Part shown: piece by piece, positions 1 to 8,804 of the stretch
How the letters are laid out: the number at the start of each line of letters is the position of its first letter
Position numbering within the stretch: the first letter of the stretch is position 1
Assembly: GCA_030841035.1 (NCBI GenBank)
Contig: JAVEDI010000118.1
Span: forward strand, 33,100-97,099
Length of the DNA: 64,000 bases
From: Actinomycetota bacterium
GTDB lineage: Bacteria; Actinomycetota; Actinomycetes; JACCUZ01
Direction of reading: 5' to 3'
The notes under the pieces: model-generated
What the model was told of the DNA's origin: nothing
Database searches by the model: none
Seen by the model: only the letters and a program-made list of their open reading frames with translations
Made by a program: the position numbers and the translations under genes

Positions 1-324
1 GAGACCCAGGCTGTGCAGCGTGCCGAGGCTGCCGACCTTCAGCGTCTCGATGGGCAACTTGAGGTAGTCGACGGGGGAGGCGGGCGAGGCGAAGTGCAGG
101 ACCGCGTCGACCGGGCCGGTGACGTGGATGAAGTCAGAGACGTCGCAGCGCAGGAACCGGAAGCCGGGGTGCCCCTGCAGGTGGTGCAGGTTCGCCGGCT
201 TGCCGGTGAGCAGGTTGTCCAGGCACACGACCTCGACGCCCTCGGCGACGAAGCGGTCGCACAGGTGTGACCCGAGGAAGCCGGCGCCGCCGGTGACGAC
301 GACTCGGCGCAGCTCGCGCGTCAC
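1..324 (-). CDS. NAD-dependent epimerase/dehydratase, UDP-glucuronate decarboxylase-like (partial)
   Basis: Only the first 108 codons lie in the window; the gene runs off the left edge. The GTG start at 324 overlaps the stop of the upstream aldehyde dehydrogenase gene (GTGA), so the two are probably translationally coupled. The N-terminus has the Rossmann NAD-binding motif [14 protein letters not shown], then CLDNLLTG and [13 protein letters not shown] followed by [18 protein letters not shown]. That combination is typical of UDP-glucuronate decarboxylases (UDP-xylose synthases) and close extended SDRs, which convert nucleotide sugars in the cytosol. The catalytic YxxxK lies outside the window, so exact substrate is inferred from the N-terminal pattern only. 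Confidence 0.8.
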   Translation of the reverse strand, partial: MTRELRRVVVTGGAGFLGSHLCDRFVAEGVEVVCLDNLLTGKPANLHHLQGHPGFRFLRCDVSDFIHVTGPVDAVLHFASPASPVDYLKLPIETLKVGSLGTLHSLGL

Positions 325-1766
325 CGCAGGACCGTCTGCGTCGGGCCGCAGCCGAGGTGGACCACCTTGGCGACGGTCAGCTCGTCAAGCAGCTCGGGCC
401 CGTACCCGAACCCGTCACCGCTGGCGCGCCGTGGCTGCGCGGCACCACCAGGAGCGCCGCCGAAGACCGCGTTCACCTTCACCGTGCCTACCGGCAGCCG
501 CCGCCAGGCCTGCTGTGCATGGGCCATCGAGGCGGTGAGGACCGTCGCGGCCAGGCCGTACGTCGAGGCCGCGGCCGCCGCCAGACCCTCCTCGAACGTC
601 GGGACCACCCTGACCGGCAGCACCGGACCGAAGGTCTCCTCGGTCATCACCGTCATGTCCTCGGTGACGTCGGTGAGCACCGTGGCCGGGTAGAACGTCC
701 CGGCTCCCTCCGGGAGGACCCCTCCGCTGCGCGCGGTGGCGCCACCGCGAAGCGCGTCCTGCACCTGCCCGTGCACGCCGTCGCGGGCCCGCCCGTCGAC
801 GAGTGGCCCCAAGGTAGTGGCCGGGTCGCTACCGGGACCGAGGACGAGCGACTCGGCCTCCTTCACCAGCGCGGCCAGGAACTCCTGCGCGACGAGGTGG
901 TGCACGTAGACCCGCTCTACCGAGGTGCACAGCTGACCGGAGTTGATGAATCCGCCGAGGGCGGTCTGTGCGGCCGCCCACTCCGGGTCGACGTCGGCAT
1001 CGACCAGCAGCGGGTCGTTGCCGCCGTTCTCCAGTACCACCTTGGCTCCCGTTCGGGCGGCGGCCGCGGCGATGGTGCGGCCGGCGGCCGTGGAGCCCAC
1101 GTGGGCCACGACGTCGACGACTTCGTGCCCGGCCAGGGCCGCACCGGTCTCGGCGGCACCGTGGACGAGGTTGAGCACGCCGGCCGGCAGCTGCTCGATC
1201 AGTGCACGGGCCAGCTGCTCGCCGGTGCCGGGTGTGCGCTCGGAGGGTTTGAAGACCACCGTGTTGCCGGTCACGAGGGCGGCCGCCAGCAGCCCGGCCG
1301 GTACGGCGACCGGGTCGTTCCACGGTGTGATGACCGCGACGACGCCACGCGGCTGGTGGACCATGAGGTCGACTGCGTCCCATCCACCTTGCAGCGAGCG
1401 CCCGCGGTGCAGCGGCCCCAGCTGCGCGTACTGCAGCATCGTGGAGGCTGCCGCCTCCACACCGGCCGCCGAGAGCGCGGCCGGACGGCCCATCTCCCGC
1501 GTGGTGAGGGTCGTGAGCTCCTCGCTGATCTCGTGCACCCGCCGTGCCGCCGCGGCCACCATCGCGCCACGCTCGGCGGGGTCCGTGCTTGCCCAGGCGG
1601 CACCTGCCTCGCTCGCCGCGCGGACCGCGGCGTCCACCTCCTCGTCCGTGGCCTCGGTGAGCCCCGCGACGGGTTCCCCCGTGGCCGGATCGAGCACGAG
1701 GCGGGTCCGATCACCCGCACCGGGCAGCCATCGTCCGGCGATGCAGTGGGAAGCATGTGACGCCAC
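321..1766 (-). CDS. Aldehyde dehydrogenase family protein (481 aa)
   Basis: NAD(P)-dependent oxidation of an aldehyde to an acid is the family reaction; the substrate is unknown. Visible motifs are TPWNDP (oxyanion Asn), FKPSERTP, the G-S-T-A-A-G cofactor turn, the general-base Glu in VLENGGNDP, the nucleophile Cys in [14 protein letters not shown], and [10 protein letters not shown] near the C-terminus. ENGGND departs from the more usual ELGGND at the residue after Glu. I chose GTG at 1766 because AGGAGG sits five bases upstream and the resulting length is normal; the frame stays open further upstream but without family resemblance. It is first of a two-gene minus-strand operon with the epimerase. 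Confidence 0.88.
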   Translation of the reverse strand: MASHASHCIAGRWLPGAGDRTRLVLDPATGEPVAGLTEATDEEVDAAVRAASEAGAAWASTDPAERGAMVAAAARRVHEISEELTTLTTREMGRPAALSAAGVEAAASTMLQYAQLGPLHRGRSLQGGWDAVDLMVHQPRGVVAVITPWNDPVAVPAGLLAAALVTGNTVVFKPSERTPGTGEQLARALIEQLPAGVLNLVHGAAETGAALAGHEVVDVVAHVGSTAAGRTIAAAAARTGAKVVLENGGNDPLLVDADVDPEWAAAQTALGGFINSGQLCTSVERVYVHHLVAQEFLAALVKEAESLVLGPGSDPATTLGPLVDGRARDGVHGQVQDALRGGATARSGGVLPEGAGTFYPATVLTDVTEDMTVMTEETFGPVLPVRVVPTFEEGLAAAAASTYGLAATVLTASMAHAQQAWRRLPVGTVKVNAVFGGAPGGAAQPRRASGDGFGYGPELLDELTVAKVVHLGCGPTQTVLR

Positions 1767-1899
1767 GAGGACCTCCTGCGCCGGAGCGGGCAGCGCGACC
1801 AGTACCCAGCACCGCCCGGTCGATGCACGCCGGCACCGGCGGTCCGGCGGCACTGTGCGGGGACGGTTCGGCCGACGTCTGCCGGGTACGCCCCCAACC

Positions 1900-2139
1900 G
1901 TGACCGACAACACCGATGAGACCACCGGGCCGGCCGCGCAGGACCTGTCCGACGACGACCTGCTGCGCGAGCTCGAGCAGCTGCACAGCACCCGGAACAC
2001 GACCCTGCGCCACGGGTCCGAGGCGGCGCTGGACGCCCACACGCACCGGCAGGGCGCCCTCGAGCAGGAGTACCTGCGGCGCTTCCCGGGCCGGGAAGTC
2101 GACCCGGAGCGGCTGAGGGCCGGCGCTCGCGAGCGATGA
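1900..2139 (+). CDS. Small conserved protein, DUF6158-like (79 aa)
   Basis: The protein is short and acidic at the N-terminus, then reads DDDLLRELEQLHSTR, followed by LRHGSEAALDAHTHRQ and YLRRFPGREVDPERLRAGAR. This matches my memory of the actinobacterial DUF6158 family, whose function is unknown; it looks like a small helical protein. The GTG start at 1900 lacks a clear Shine-Dalgarno sequence. Its stop overlaps an ATG of the next frame, and the true start of the next gene follows 15 bases later, so the two genes are probably co-transcribed. The divergent gap to the aldehyde dehydrogenase (1767-1899) must hold both promoters. Confidence 0.7.
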   Translation: MTDNTDETTGPAAQDLSDDDLLRELEQLHSTRNTTLRHGSEAALDAHTHRQGALEQEYLRRFPGREVDPERLRAGARER

Positions 2140-2153
2140 CGCAGGAGGACAGC

Positions 2154-2564
2154 ATGGAACGAGGCAGCGACAAGCACGGCCCGCGCCAGGACGAGCAGCT
2201 GGCGCACGAGGTCGAGGGGCTCGTGCGGGGTGCTCACGCCACGCACGCGCAGGAGTGGAAGGATCCCGAGCCCTCGGGCGAGGACCAGCCCGACGTCGAC
2301 CGGGCGCCCCACGCCACGCTGGTCGGCGGAGTCCCGGCAGGCCTCTCGCCCGAGGATGTCGAGCTGCGCAGCGAGCTCGCCAGCGTCCTCGGCAAGGAGA
2401 TCTACCCGGTCACCGGCGAGCAGGCGTGCGCCGTTGCGGAGTCCAACGGCGCACCCGACCGGATGCTGTCACTCCTTCGCCGCCTCGACGCCGGGGCGAC
2501 GTACGCGAACGTGCAGGACATCTGGTCCGCGCTCGGCGGCGGTGCCGAGGCGCAACGCTTCTAG
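2154..2564 (+). CDS. DUF2795-like protein (136 aa)
   Basis: The C-terminal half, from ELRSELASVLGKEIYP through NGAPDRMLSLLRRLDAG to YANVQDIWSALGG, resembles the DUF2795 fold, a small helical domain of unknown function common in actinobacteria. The N-terminal 60 residues are charged and probably disordered. Two in-frame starts exist: ATG 2136 overlapping the previous stop, and ATG 2154 preceded by AGGAGG with a spacer of about seven bases; I chose the latter. Likely in an operon with the upstream DUF6158-like gene. Role unknown. Confidence 0.72.
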   Translation: MERGSDKHGPRQDEQLAHEVEGLVRGAHATHAQEWKDPEPSGEDQPDVDRAPHATLVGGVPAGLSPEDVELRSELASVLGKEIYPVTGEQACAVAESNGAPDRMLSLLRRLDAGATYANVQDIWSALGGGAEAQRF

Positions 2565-2566
2565 GC

Positions 2567-3439
2567 GTGGGTACCGTCTCGCGGGTGCCGAACCTGATCG
2601 ATGTCAAGATTATCGATCAGGACCCGTCCAGCTTCGTCCGTGGGTGTAGCACCGTCCTTCGGGAGTTCAACCACCTCTCCCAAGACTCCGGGAACGTCTC
2701 CTGGCTGGTTGATTCAGCGGGTCGACGCTTGTTCGTGAAGACAGCTGGAACGGACGGCCCTCCCGTGCCGGGTGCGCCCGTGCCCTACTTCGATCACGCG
2801 GGACGCGTGACGCTTCTGCGTAACGCAGTGGACGTGGCGAACTCGTGTGATCACCGCGCGCTGCCTGCTTTGCTCAACGTCATCGAATCGCCGACGGGTC
2901 CGGCCCTGGTTTACGACGCGGTCAGCGGAGACCTGATCGGTGTTCCCAGTGATCGACGAGGGGATCCACGCTCGCCCTATTGGCGCTTCGCGCACCTGCC
3001 AGCAGCGGATCTCCTCGGTCTGTTCGACAAGCTGATCGAGTTGCATGTTGCACTTGCTGCCGTCGGCTGGGTCGCTGGGGATCTGTACGACGGTTGTCTC
3101 ATCGTTGACTTCAAGGCCCGGACCTTGAGTGTCGTCGACCTCGATGCCTACCGTCGGGGTCCGACGACCAACACCATGGGTCGCATGTTCGGATCCACTC
3201 GATTCATGGCGCCGGAGGAGTTTGAGCTCGGGGCCCAGATCGACGAGCGAACGACTGTCTTCACGCTCGGTCGGATCGTTTGGCACTTCGCGACGAGACT
3301 TGCCGAGAGGTCCAGTGGTTTCTGTGGGTCTGCGCAACTGGCCAGGGTGATCCAGCGAGCCTGCCAACCGTCACCGGCCGACCGCCAATCAAGCGTCGCC
3401 GAGCTGGCTGGCGCCTGGAATAACGCCCGGCACCCGTAG
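2567..3439 (+). CDS. Protein kinase-like protein (about 290 aa)
   Basis: Several protein-kinase landmarks are visible in order: RLFVKTAG (candidate beta-3 Lys), GWVAGDLYDGCLIVDF in place of an HRD catalytic loop, VVDLDAYRRG in place of DFG, and GSTRFMAPEEF, which is a good APE/activation-segment motif. It may be an active Ser/Thr kinase or an atypical one; HRD and DFG are both non-canonical. There is no membrane segment or sensor domain. Base composition is noticeably less GC-rich than the neighbours (for example around 3001-3300), suggesting more recent acquisition. Start is uncertain: GTG 2567 and GTG 2585 are both in frame and neither has a strong Shine-Dalgarno sequence. Confidence 0.65.
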   Translation: MGTVSRVPNLIDVKIIDQDPSSFVRGCSTVLREFNHLSQDSGNVSWLVDSAGRRLFVKTAGTDGPPVPGAPVPYFDHAGRVTLLRNAVDVANSCDHRALPALLNVIESPTGPALVYDAVSGDLIGVPSDRRGDPRSPYWRFAHLPAADLLGLFDKLIELHVALAAVGWVAGDLYDGCLIVDFKARTLSVVDLDAYRRGPTTNTMGRMFGSTRFMAPEEFELGAQIDERTTVFTLGRIVWHFATRLAERSSGFCGSAQLARVIQRACQPSPADRQSSVAELAGAWNNARHP

Positions 3440-3600
3440 CTGCTCAGCCTAGGATCGCCGATGGTGCATCTTCTCTGAGAGAAATCTCTCGAGATTACTC
3501 TCAAGCACTAAGGCCCCGGAAGAAAGCACGTAGCTCGGACAGGGACAGCGCTTGGGACAGTACCGGGCGAGGCCCGACGCGGGTCACCGACGCGCGCGCG

Positions 3601-3993
3601 ATGAAGGCGGTGTCTCACCCCGTCCGGCTGGCGCTGTTGGAGGTCCTGTCGCTGCGCGGCCCGCTGACCGCCACCGAGGCCGGCCGGTTGATCGACGAGA
3701 CCCCGACCACCTGCTCGTTCCACCTGCGCCAACTGGCCCGCTGGGGGCTTCGTCGAAGAGGCCGGCAACAGACGGTTTGGTGGGTGACCAGCGAGGAGCT
3801 GGGCGTGGTTCTGTCCGAGCTCGACGCCCTGGTCCAACGGCACTGGGAGCGGTTGACCGACCCGGCCAAGCGACCGGCGGGCGCCATGCCGGTCGAGTTC
3901 ATCTCGCTAACCCACGTCTTCGACGCACTGGTCGACGAGGCGCTGGTCGACCAGGAACCGGAGCGACGCGACGGTGACGGGCAGGGGCGATGA
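3601..3993 (+). CDS. ArsR-type winged-helix regulator, possibly carrying compensating frameshifts
   Basis: The N-terminus MKAVSHPVRLALLEVL and the recognition region TPTTCSFHLRQLARWG are typical of ArsR/HTH_20 regulators that control an adjacent exporter. After RWG the frame reads LRRRGRQQTVWWVTS, which is not family-like, whereas the neighbouring frame reads GFVEEAGNRR, exactly the wing sequence expected. This points to a +1/-1 indel pair around the G run near 3744-3748 (real or sequencing error). The C-terminal half (SEELGVVLSELDALVQRHW) is a plausible dimerisation helix. ATG 3601 has no good Shine-Dalgarno sequence. The stop overlaps the MFS gene start (ATGA), so it probably regulates that exporter operon. 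Confidence 0.75.
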   Translation: MKAVSHPVRLALLEVLSLRGPLTATEAGRLIDETPTTCSFHLRQLARWGLRRRGRQQTVWWVTSEELGVVLSELDALVQRHWERLTDPAKRPAGAMPVEFISLTHVFDALVDEALVDQEPERRDGDGQGR

Positions 3994-5228
3994 CTGAGCC
4001 AACGGCCCAGCCCGCGGGGGGCGTGTGCCCGCTTCCACCGCTGCGGCGCAACCGCGACTTCAACCTGCTGTGGATATCGGGCACGTTGTCCGACCTGGGC
4101 TCGCTCACCTCGCTGCTGGCGATACCGCTCCTGGTGCTGTCCCTCACGGGCTCGCCGGCACAGGCCGGACTGGTCGGCACAGTCGGCGCCGTCGTCCGCG
4201 GCGCCGCGTCTCTGCCCGGCGGCGCCCTCGCCGACCGGTGGAACCGCCGGCGGGTGATGCTGGTCAGCGACCTCGCGCGACTGGCGCTGTTCGCAGCCCT
4301 CGGGTTCGCCACCGTGACCGGGCACCTGTCGCTGCCGCTGATCATCGCGGTCGTGTCCGGGGACGCCCTGTTCGACGTGCTGTTCAGCCCGGCCGAGATA
4401 GCGGCCGTCGCCCAGCTCGTCCCGGCCGACCAACTCCCGGACGCCTTCGCCCGCGACCAGGCGCGCAGCTACGGCGCGTCCATGCTCGGGCCGCCGCTGG
4501 GTGGGCTGCTCTACGGCATCGGCCGGGCAGTGCCATTCCTCTTCGACGCGCTGAGCTTCCTGGTTTCCTTTGTGGCGGTCGCGGCGATCAGGCGACCGGT
4601 CCAGAGCCGACGGGACGCGGCGCCGGTGCAGTCTGTTGCCGGCGACATCGCCGAAGGCGTCCGGCACGTTCTGCGTTCACCGTTCCTGCGGGCCATCCTG
4701 CTGGTCGCCGCGCCGGTCAACTTCGGGGTCACTGGAGCTCTGTTCGCCGTCACTGTCGGGCTGCGCCAGCACGGCGTCACCGCCACCACCATCGGCCTGG
4801 CCCAAGGCGCCATCGCGGTCGGCGGACTTCTCGGGGCCCTGGTCGCCGGCCCGCTACAACGGCGCGCCACTGTGCGAACCCTGGTCATCGCGATCGACGC
4901 CACCCTGCTCGGTTGCGTGGCCCTCGCCGGGATCCTGCTGCCTCACCTGGTGCTCGTGGTGCCGCTCGCCGCGGGCCTGTTCCTGAGCCCGGCGATCAAC
5001 GCGGCGCTCTTCGGCCGCCTCGCGTCGACCACGCCCGACCGGCTGCAGGCGCGGGTGACCAGCGTGATCGTCCTCGGAACGTCCACCGCCGCCTCGATAG
5101 CACCGCTCGTCACGGGAGTCGTGATCGAATGGCTGGGTGCGACGGCCGCCATGGAGCTCTGTGCACTCGCGATCCTGATCGCCACCGTAAGTGCCGTGCT
5201 CAGCCCCGGTCTACGCCAACCTGACTGA
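3990..5228 (+). CDS. MFS transporter, multidrug/siderophore exporter-like (412 aa)
   Basis: A 12-TM-type major facilitator protein by hydrophobicity. The cytoplasmic loop between TM2 and TM3 reads GGALADRWNRRRVM, the MFS signature, and the MFS_3 (EntS-like) pattern continues through SPAEIAAVAQLVP, DQARSYGASMLGPPLGGLL and FLFDALSFLVS. The family exports drugs or siderophores by proton antiport. It starts inside the ArsR gene stop (ATGA), so regulator and transporter form one transcript. The substrate cannot be told from sequence. Confidence 0.87.
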   Translation: MTEPTAQPAGGVCPLPPLRRNRDFNLLWISGTLSDLGSLTSLLAIPLLVLSLTGSPAQAGLVGTVGAVVRGAASLPGGALADRWNRRRVMLVSDLARLALFAALGFATVTGHLSLPLIIAVVSGDALFDVLFSPAEIAAVAQLVPADQLPDAFARDQARSYGASMLGPPLGGLLYGIGRAVPFLFDALSFLVSFVAVAAIRRPVQSRRDAAPVQSVAGDIAEGVRHVLRSPFLRAILLVAAPVNFGVTGALFAVTVGLRQHGVTATTIGLAQGAIAVGGLLGALVAGPLQRRATVRTLVIAIDATLLGCVALAGILLPHLVLVVPLAAGLFLSPAINAALFGRLASTTPDRLQARVTSVIVLGTSTAASIAPLVTGVVIEWLGATAAMELCALAILIATVSAVLSPGLRQPD

Positions 5229-5709
5229 CCCGGCCGTCCGGGCTAGCTCACTACCCGTCGCCTCAGCGACGGCGACCATGGCTCTGCTGGAGCCGAGTCA
5301 ACGTGCATCACAGTCCCACCGGCGGACGCACTCCACTCGACCAGCAGAGAGCAACAAGAGTGCCGCTCCTCAGCGCAGTCGAGCACTCATGAGCGATCGT
5401 CGATACTCGCGCTGATGCCGCGGACCGACCGAGGACGTTGACTTCTGTTGTGCCTAGTCGAGCCAAGGACAGTTGTCTGGATCCTGCCTGGCTCGTTCGC
5501 TGACGACTCGCGGGTCGTGTGACCGGACTTCCGTGAGAAGCGGGAAGTGGTCCGGCGTCACCGTCGCGATCGGAGCCGACGTGCTGCATCAGCGAGCGAG
5601 AGCCACCTCCGGAGTCGTCGCCCAGTGCCAACGTGGAGACGCGACAGACACGGTCGCCGGGATCCTCGTGTTCCGGCGACCGTGTCTTCTGCGTGGCGAT
5701 GGTCGCCAG
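5229..5709. other. Intergenic region without a supported gene
   Basis: This 481-base convergent gap separates the MFS gene from the ABC-2 permease gene. Open frames here lack family resemblance and codon bias. The only structure I see is the strong hairpin at 5646-5687. Confidence 0.6.
5646..5687 (-). terminator. Hairpin, probable terminator of the ABC transporter operon
   Basis: A perfect 15-bp inverted repeat (arms 5646-5660 and 5673-5687, 12-base loop) lies 23 bases past the permease stop. There is no clear U-tract on either strand, as is common in high-GC genomes. It could also stop transcripts from the MFS side. Confidence 0.65.
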
Positions 5710-6501
5710 TTAGTTGATCTCCCGGCGCACCGTCCTGAGGAGTCCCGCGGCCAGTGGTATCGCCACCCAGAGGATCACCGACACCAGGATCTGTGACGTG
5801 TGACCGGACCACTCACCGTTGAGCAGCCAGTTGAATGCGGTCGAGTAGTCGAGCCAGTCGGCCACCAGATGTGATGCCCGGCCGAGCAAGCCGAACCCGA
5901 TGGGCAGTACAAAGGACGCGACGATCGCGGCCGCTGAGTTGTGCACTAGTGCCCCGAGCGCGACACCTGTCATGACGTTAAGGACGACGTACAGCAGGAA
6001 GGCGACAAGCAGGCCGGCGTGGAGGTTCGCGTCCGGTGTCCGGCCCGAGGCGGCGGCCACGCCGAGAGCAGCGGCCGTGACGAGCCCGCCGAACACAGCT
6101 GCGCCGGCACCCAGCATCAGGGATACCGTGATCTTGGCTGTGATGACCCGCATCCGTCGCGGTTCCTGGGTGAACGTGGCGAGGGCGGTGCGCTGGCTCC
6201 ACTCGCTGGTCAGCGTCAGGATCGACACCACCGGCAACAGGATGCTCAGGGCGACCGCGGCGAAACCGAGATAGCTCGTGTAGGACTGCTCGACGCTGGA
6301 CGGGGACAACAGCGGCACCAGCATCAGGCCGAATGTGCTCGCCGCAACCGCGATCAGCAGCCAGCGGGCCGCGCGTGTGTCGGTTGCCTTGCCCCACTCA
6401 ACACGCACGAGGCGAGTGAACGGGATGCCGGGGAAGGCGGCTCCCGGGATATCAGCGGTCGTGGTGGTGCGTACGGGGCGATTCGTCAAGGTGCTGGTCA
6501 T
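5710..6501 (-). CDS. ABC-2 type transporter permease (263 aa)
   Basis: About six hydrophobic segments are visible (for example WLLIAVAASTFGLMLVPLL, LGFAAVALSILLPVVSIL, AAVFGGLVTAAALGVAA, LLVAFLLYVVLNVMTGVAL, and ILWVAIPLAAGLL). The segment RTALATFTQEPRRMRVITAK is the conserved cytoplasmic region of this permease family. It partners the ATPase gene directly upstream: the ATG overlaps the ATPase stop (ATGA). Such pairs export peptides, lipids or drugs, and are often controlled by an adjacent two-component system, as here. Confidence 0.88.
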   Translation of the reverse strand: MTSTLTNRPVRTTTTADIPGAAFPGIPFTRLVRVEWGKATDTRAARWLLIAVAASTFGLMLVPLLSPSSVEQSYTSYLGFAAVALSILLPVVSILTLTSEWSQRTALATFTQEPRRMRVITAKITVSLMLGAGAAVFGGLVTAAALGVAAASGRTPDANLHAGLLVAFLLYVVLNVMTGVALGALVHNSAAAIVASFVLPIGFGLLGRASHLVADWLDYSTAFNWLLNGEWSGHTSQILVSVILWVAIPLAAGLLRTVRREIN

Positions 6502-7415
6502 GCTGCTGCCTCCTGCGGCCGTGCCGCGTTCGTGGCGGTGAGTGAGAAGAAGAGCTGCTCGAGCCCGCCGGAGTCGGACTGGCGCAGCTCGGTGAGCAGC
6601 ACCTGCTGCTCGAGTGCGACCCGCGCGACCATCTTGGGGGTGACCCGACCACCCAACACGTCCACGGTGAACGTCTGGTCTGGACCTGGCTGGTAGTCGA
6701 TGTGCGCTGCGCGCAGTGCGCGGGCCAGGTTGTCCGGGTCGGGCGTGCGCAGCAGCAGGCTGGAGCTGGCGAGCAGCTCAGTCAGCCGGCCGGAGGCGAC
6801 GACCGCGCCCCGGGAGATGACGACGAGGTGGTCGACGGTGGCCTGCACCTCGTGCAACAGATGACTGGACAGCAGCACTGTCCCGCCCCGGTCGGCGAAG
6901 TCGCGCAGTAGCGCACGCATCCAGGCGATGCCCTCCGGGTCCAATCCGTTCGCCGGCTCGTCCAGGATCAGCACCTGCGGCTCACCCACGAGCGTCTGCG
7001 CGATCCCGAGCCGCTGCCGCATGCCGAGGGAATAGCCGCCGACCCGCCGATCGGCGGCGTCGGCCAGTCCGACACGGTCCAGTAGCTCATCCACTCGAGT
7101 TGTCGGCACTCCTGCCATCCGTGCGGCGATCGTCAGGGTCGCGCGCCCGGTTCGCCCCGCGTGCATCGCGGAGGCATCGAGCAACGTTCCGACCACCCGG
7201 GTCGGGTTGGGCAGCTCGACGAACTGGCGGCCGTCGACGGTCGACGTCCCGTGATCGGGCCGGGCGAGCCCGACGATCATCTTCAGGGTCGTGGACTTTC
7301 CCGCCCCGTTGGGTCCGAGGAAGCCAGTGATGGTGCCCGGTTCGCAGTGCAGTGACACGTCACTGACGACCCGGGCGTTGCCGTAGCTCTTCGTGAGAGC
7401 GGTTGTTGTGATCAT
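6498..7415 (-). CDS. ABC transporter ATP-binding protein (305 aa)
   Basis: The nucleotide-binding domain has Walker A GFLGPNGAGKSTTLKM, signature YSLGMRQRLGIAQTL, Walker B VLILDEPANGLDP and the switch His in LLSSHLLHEV. The C-terminal 80 residues are the usual extension of drug/bacitracin-type exporter ATPases. ATG 7415 begins MITTTALTKSYGN, the standard start of this family; the frame stays open upstream but reads as non-coding. It is first gene of the minus-strand operon and is divergent from the histidine kinase gene. Confidence 0.92.
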   Translation of the reverse strand: MITTTALTKSYGNARVVSDVSLHCEPGTITGFLGPNGAGKSTTLKMIVGLARPDHGTSTVDGRQFVELPNPTRVVGTLLDASAMHAGRTGRATLTIAARMAGVPTTRVDELLDRVGLADAADRRVGGYSLGMRQRLGIAQTLVGEPQVLILDEPANGLDPEGIAWMRALLRDFADRGGTVLLSSHLLHEVQATVDHLVVISRGAVVASGRLTELLASSSLLLRTPDPDNLARALRAAHIDYQPGPDQTFTVDVLGGRVTPKMVARVALEQQVLLTELRQSDSGGLEQLFFSLTATNAARPQEAAA

Positions 7416-7526
7416 GTCGTCGAGCCTGGCGGTGCGGCTGTACGCGCGCATCGCCCGGCAGGCTATGGTCGCCGGCAGAATGGACGTGCCCTGACCGCGG
7501 CGGGTACCGCCTTTCGTCGCCGTCGG

Positions 7527-7544
7527 CACCAACTTTCGTTGGTG
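7527..7544. promoter_or_regulatory. 18-bp palindrome, candidate response-regulator operator
   Basis: CACCAAC-TTTC-GTTGGTG is a perfect 7-4-7 inverted repeat in the divergent gap between the ABC transporter and the two-component genes, 33 bases upstream of the kinase start. Binding by the NarL-type regulator at 8798 is inferred from location and symmetry. Confidence 0.6.
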
Positions 7545-7577
7545 TTGGGCCGGTGCGCCGACCTCTACGCTCGGGTC

Positions 7578-8804
7578 ATGTACCGACAGGGCAGGCGATG
7601 GCTCGACCTGGTGCCAGCCTCGTTGCTGGCACCGGTGGATCCGGCCCAGTCGGACACTCTCGGTCCGAGGACGGGACGCGACTGGACGGTCGACGCCCTC
7701 GGGTTCTTCATCGCTGCCGGCCTCGGGGCGCTCTTTCTGAGCCCGGCATTGCACGACAGTGCCGTGCCGTTGTCGACCCCGAGGGTTGTCGTCGACGTTG
7801 CCTGCGGGGCGCTGGCCTGTCTCTCGCTGTGGTGGCGGCGGCGTTGGCCGCTAGGCGTTGCCCTCGCTTGTCTCGTGCTGGGGGCGTTCTCGATTTCCGC
7901 CACCGCCGCCGGGCTCCTCGCATTGACCTCTCTCGCCGTGCACCGCAGCCTTCGGCCCGTGTTGCTCGCCGCTGCGCTGTGGATCCCGTCCGCCCTGGCC
8001 TTCGCCGTCTACAGCCCCACGACCGACGCACTTTCGGTGGTCCTCGTGGTCATCCCACTCGTGCTTGCAGCCACCGCATGGGGCATGTTTGTCCGGGCCC
8101 GACGTCAACTCCTCTTCACGCTTCGCGAGCGTGCGCTGCGTGCCGAGGCGGAGCAGCGTCTGCACGCCGACACTGCGCGCATGGCCGAGCGAACCCTGAT
8201 CGCGCGCGAGATGCACGACGTGCTCGCTCACCGAATCTCGCTGATGGCGCTGCACGCCGGCGCCCTCGAGGTACAGCCCGACCTGCCGCCCCGGGTCCGG
8301 GAGACCGCCGAACTGCTTCGCCTGACAGCGCGCCAGGCGCTCGAGGAGCTGCGAGGCGTGATCGGAGTGCTCCGAGAGGAGCCGGGTCGGGAGCCCACGC
8401 CCGCAGCACCCCAGCCGAGCCTGTCGGACATCCCTCGCTTGATCGAGGAGACCCGGCGGGCTGGTGCGAAGATCGACTTCGAGATGCTCGTAGACCATCC
8501 GAATGCCGCCCCCAGCATGCTTGGGCGCGATGCCTACCGCATCGTGCAGGAGTCGCTCACCAACATCGGCAAGCACGCCAGGGGCACGGCGGGACGGGTG
8601 CGTGTCACAGGTGCGGTCGACAGCGGCCTGCACGTCAGCGTTCGCAACCGCCTGCCCATCCAAACCCACGCCGGGCCGACGCTGCCGGGTTCCGGCGCCG
8701 GCCTGCTCGGCCTGCAGGAACGGGTAGCCCTAGCAGGCGGCAGTCTCGTGCACGGCCCGGACGGGTCAGGCGACTTCGTGGTGGACGCCGAGCTGCCATG
8801 GTGA
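7578..8804 (+). CDS. Sensor histidine kinase, HisKA_3/NarL-system type (408 aa)
   Basis: Several transmembrane segments occupy roughly residues 40-165 (GFFIAAGLGALFL, VVVDVACGALACLSL, LGVALACLVLGAF, VVLVVIPLVLAATAW). A HisKA_3 dimerisation domain follows, with phospho-acceptor His in AREMHDVLAHRISLM, then a HATPase domain (RDAYRIVQESLTNIGKHA; GSGAGLLGLQERV). It has no large extracellular domain, so it may sense within the membrane or through the ABC transporter. ATG 7578 was preferred to TTG/GTG codons near 7539 because those fall inside the palindrome. It overlaps the response-regulator gene by seven bases. Confidence 0.87.
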   Translation: MYRQGRRWLDLVPASLLAPVDPAQSDTLGPRTGRDWTVDALGFFIAAGLGALFLSPALHDSAVPLSTPRVVVDVACGALACLSLWWRRRWPLGVALACLVLGAFSISATAAGLLALTSLAVHRSLRPVLLAAALWIPSALAFAVYSPTTDALSVVLVVIPLVLAATAWGMFVRARRQLLFTLRERALRAEAEQRLHADTARMAERTLIAREMHDVLAHRISLMALHAGALEVQPDLPPRVRETAELLRLTARQALEELRGVIGVLREEPGREPTPAAPQPSLSDIPRLIEETRRAGAKIDFEMLVDHPNAAPSMLGRDAYRIVQESLTNIGKHARGTAGRVRVTGAVDSGLHVSVRNRLPIQTHAGPTLPGSGAGLLGLQERVALAGGSLVHGPDGSGDFVVDAELPW

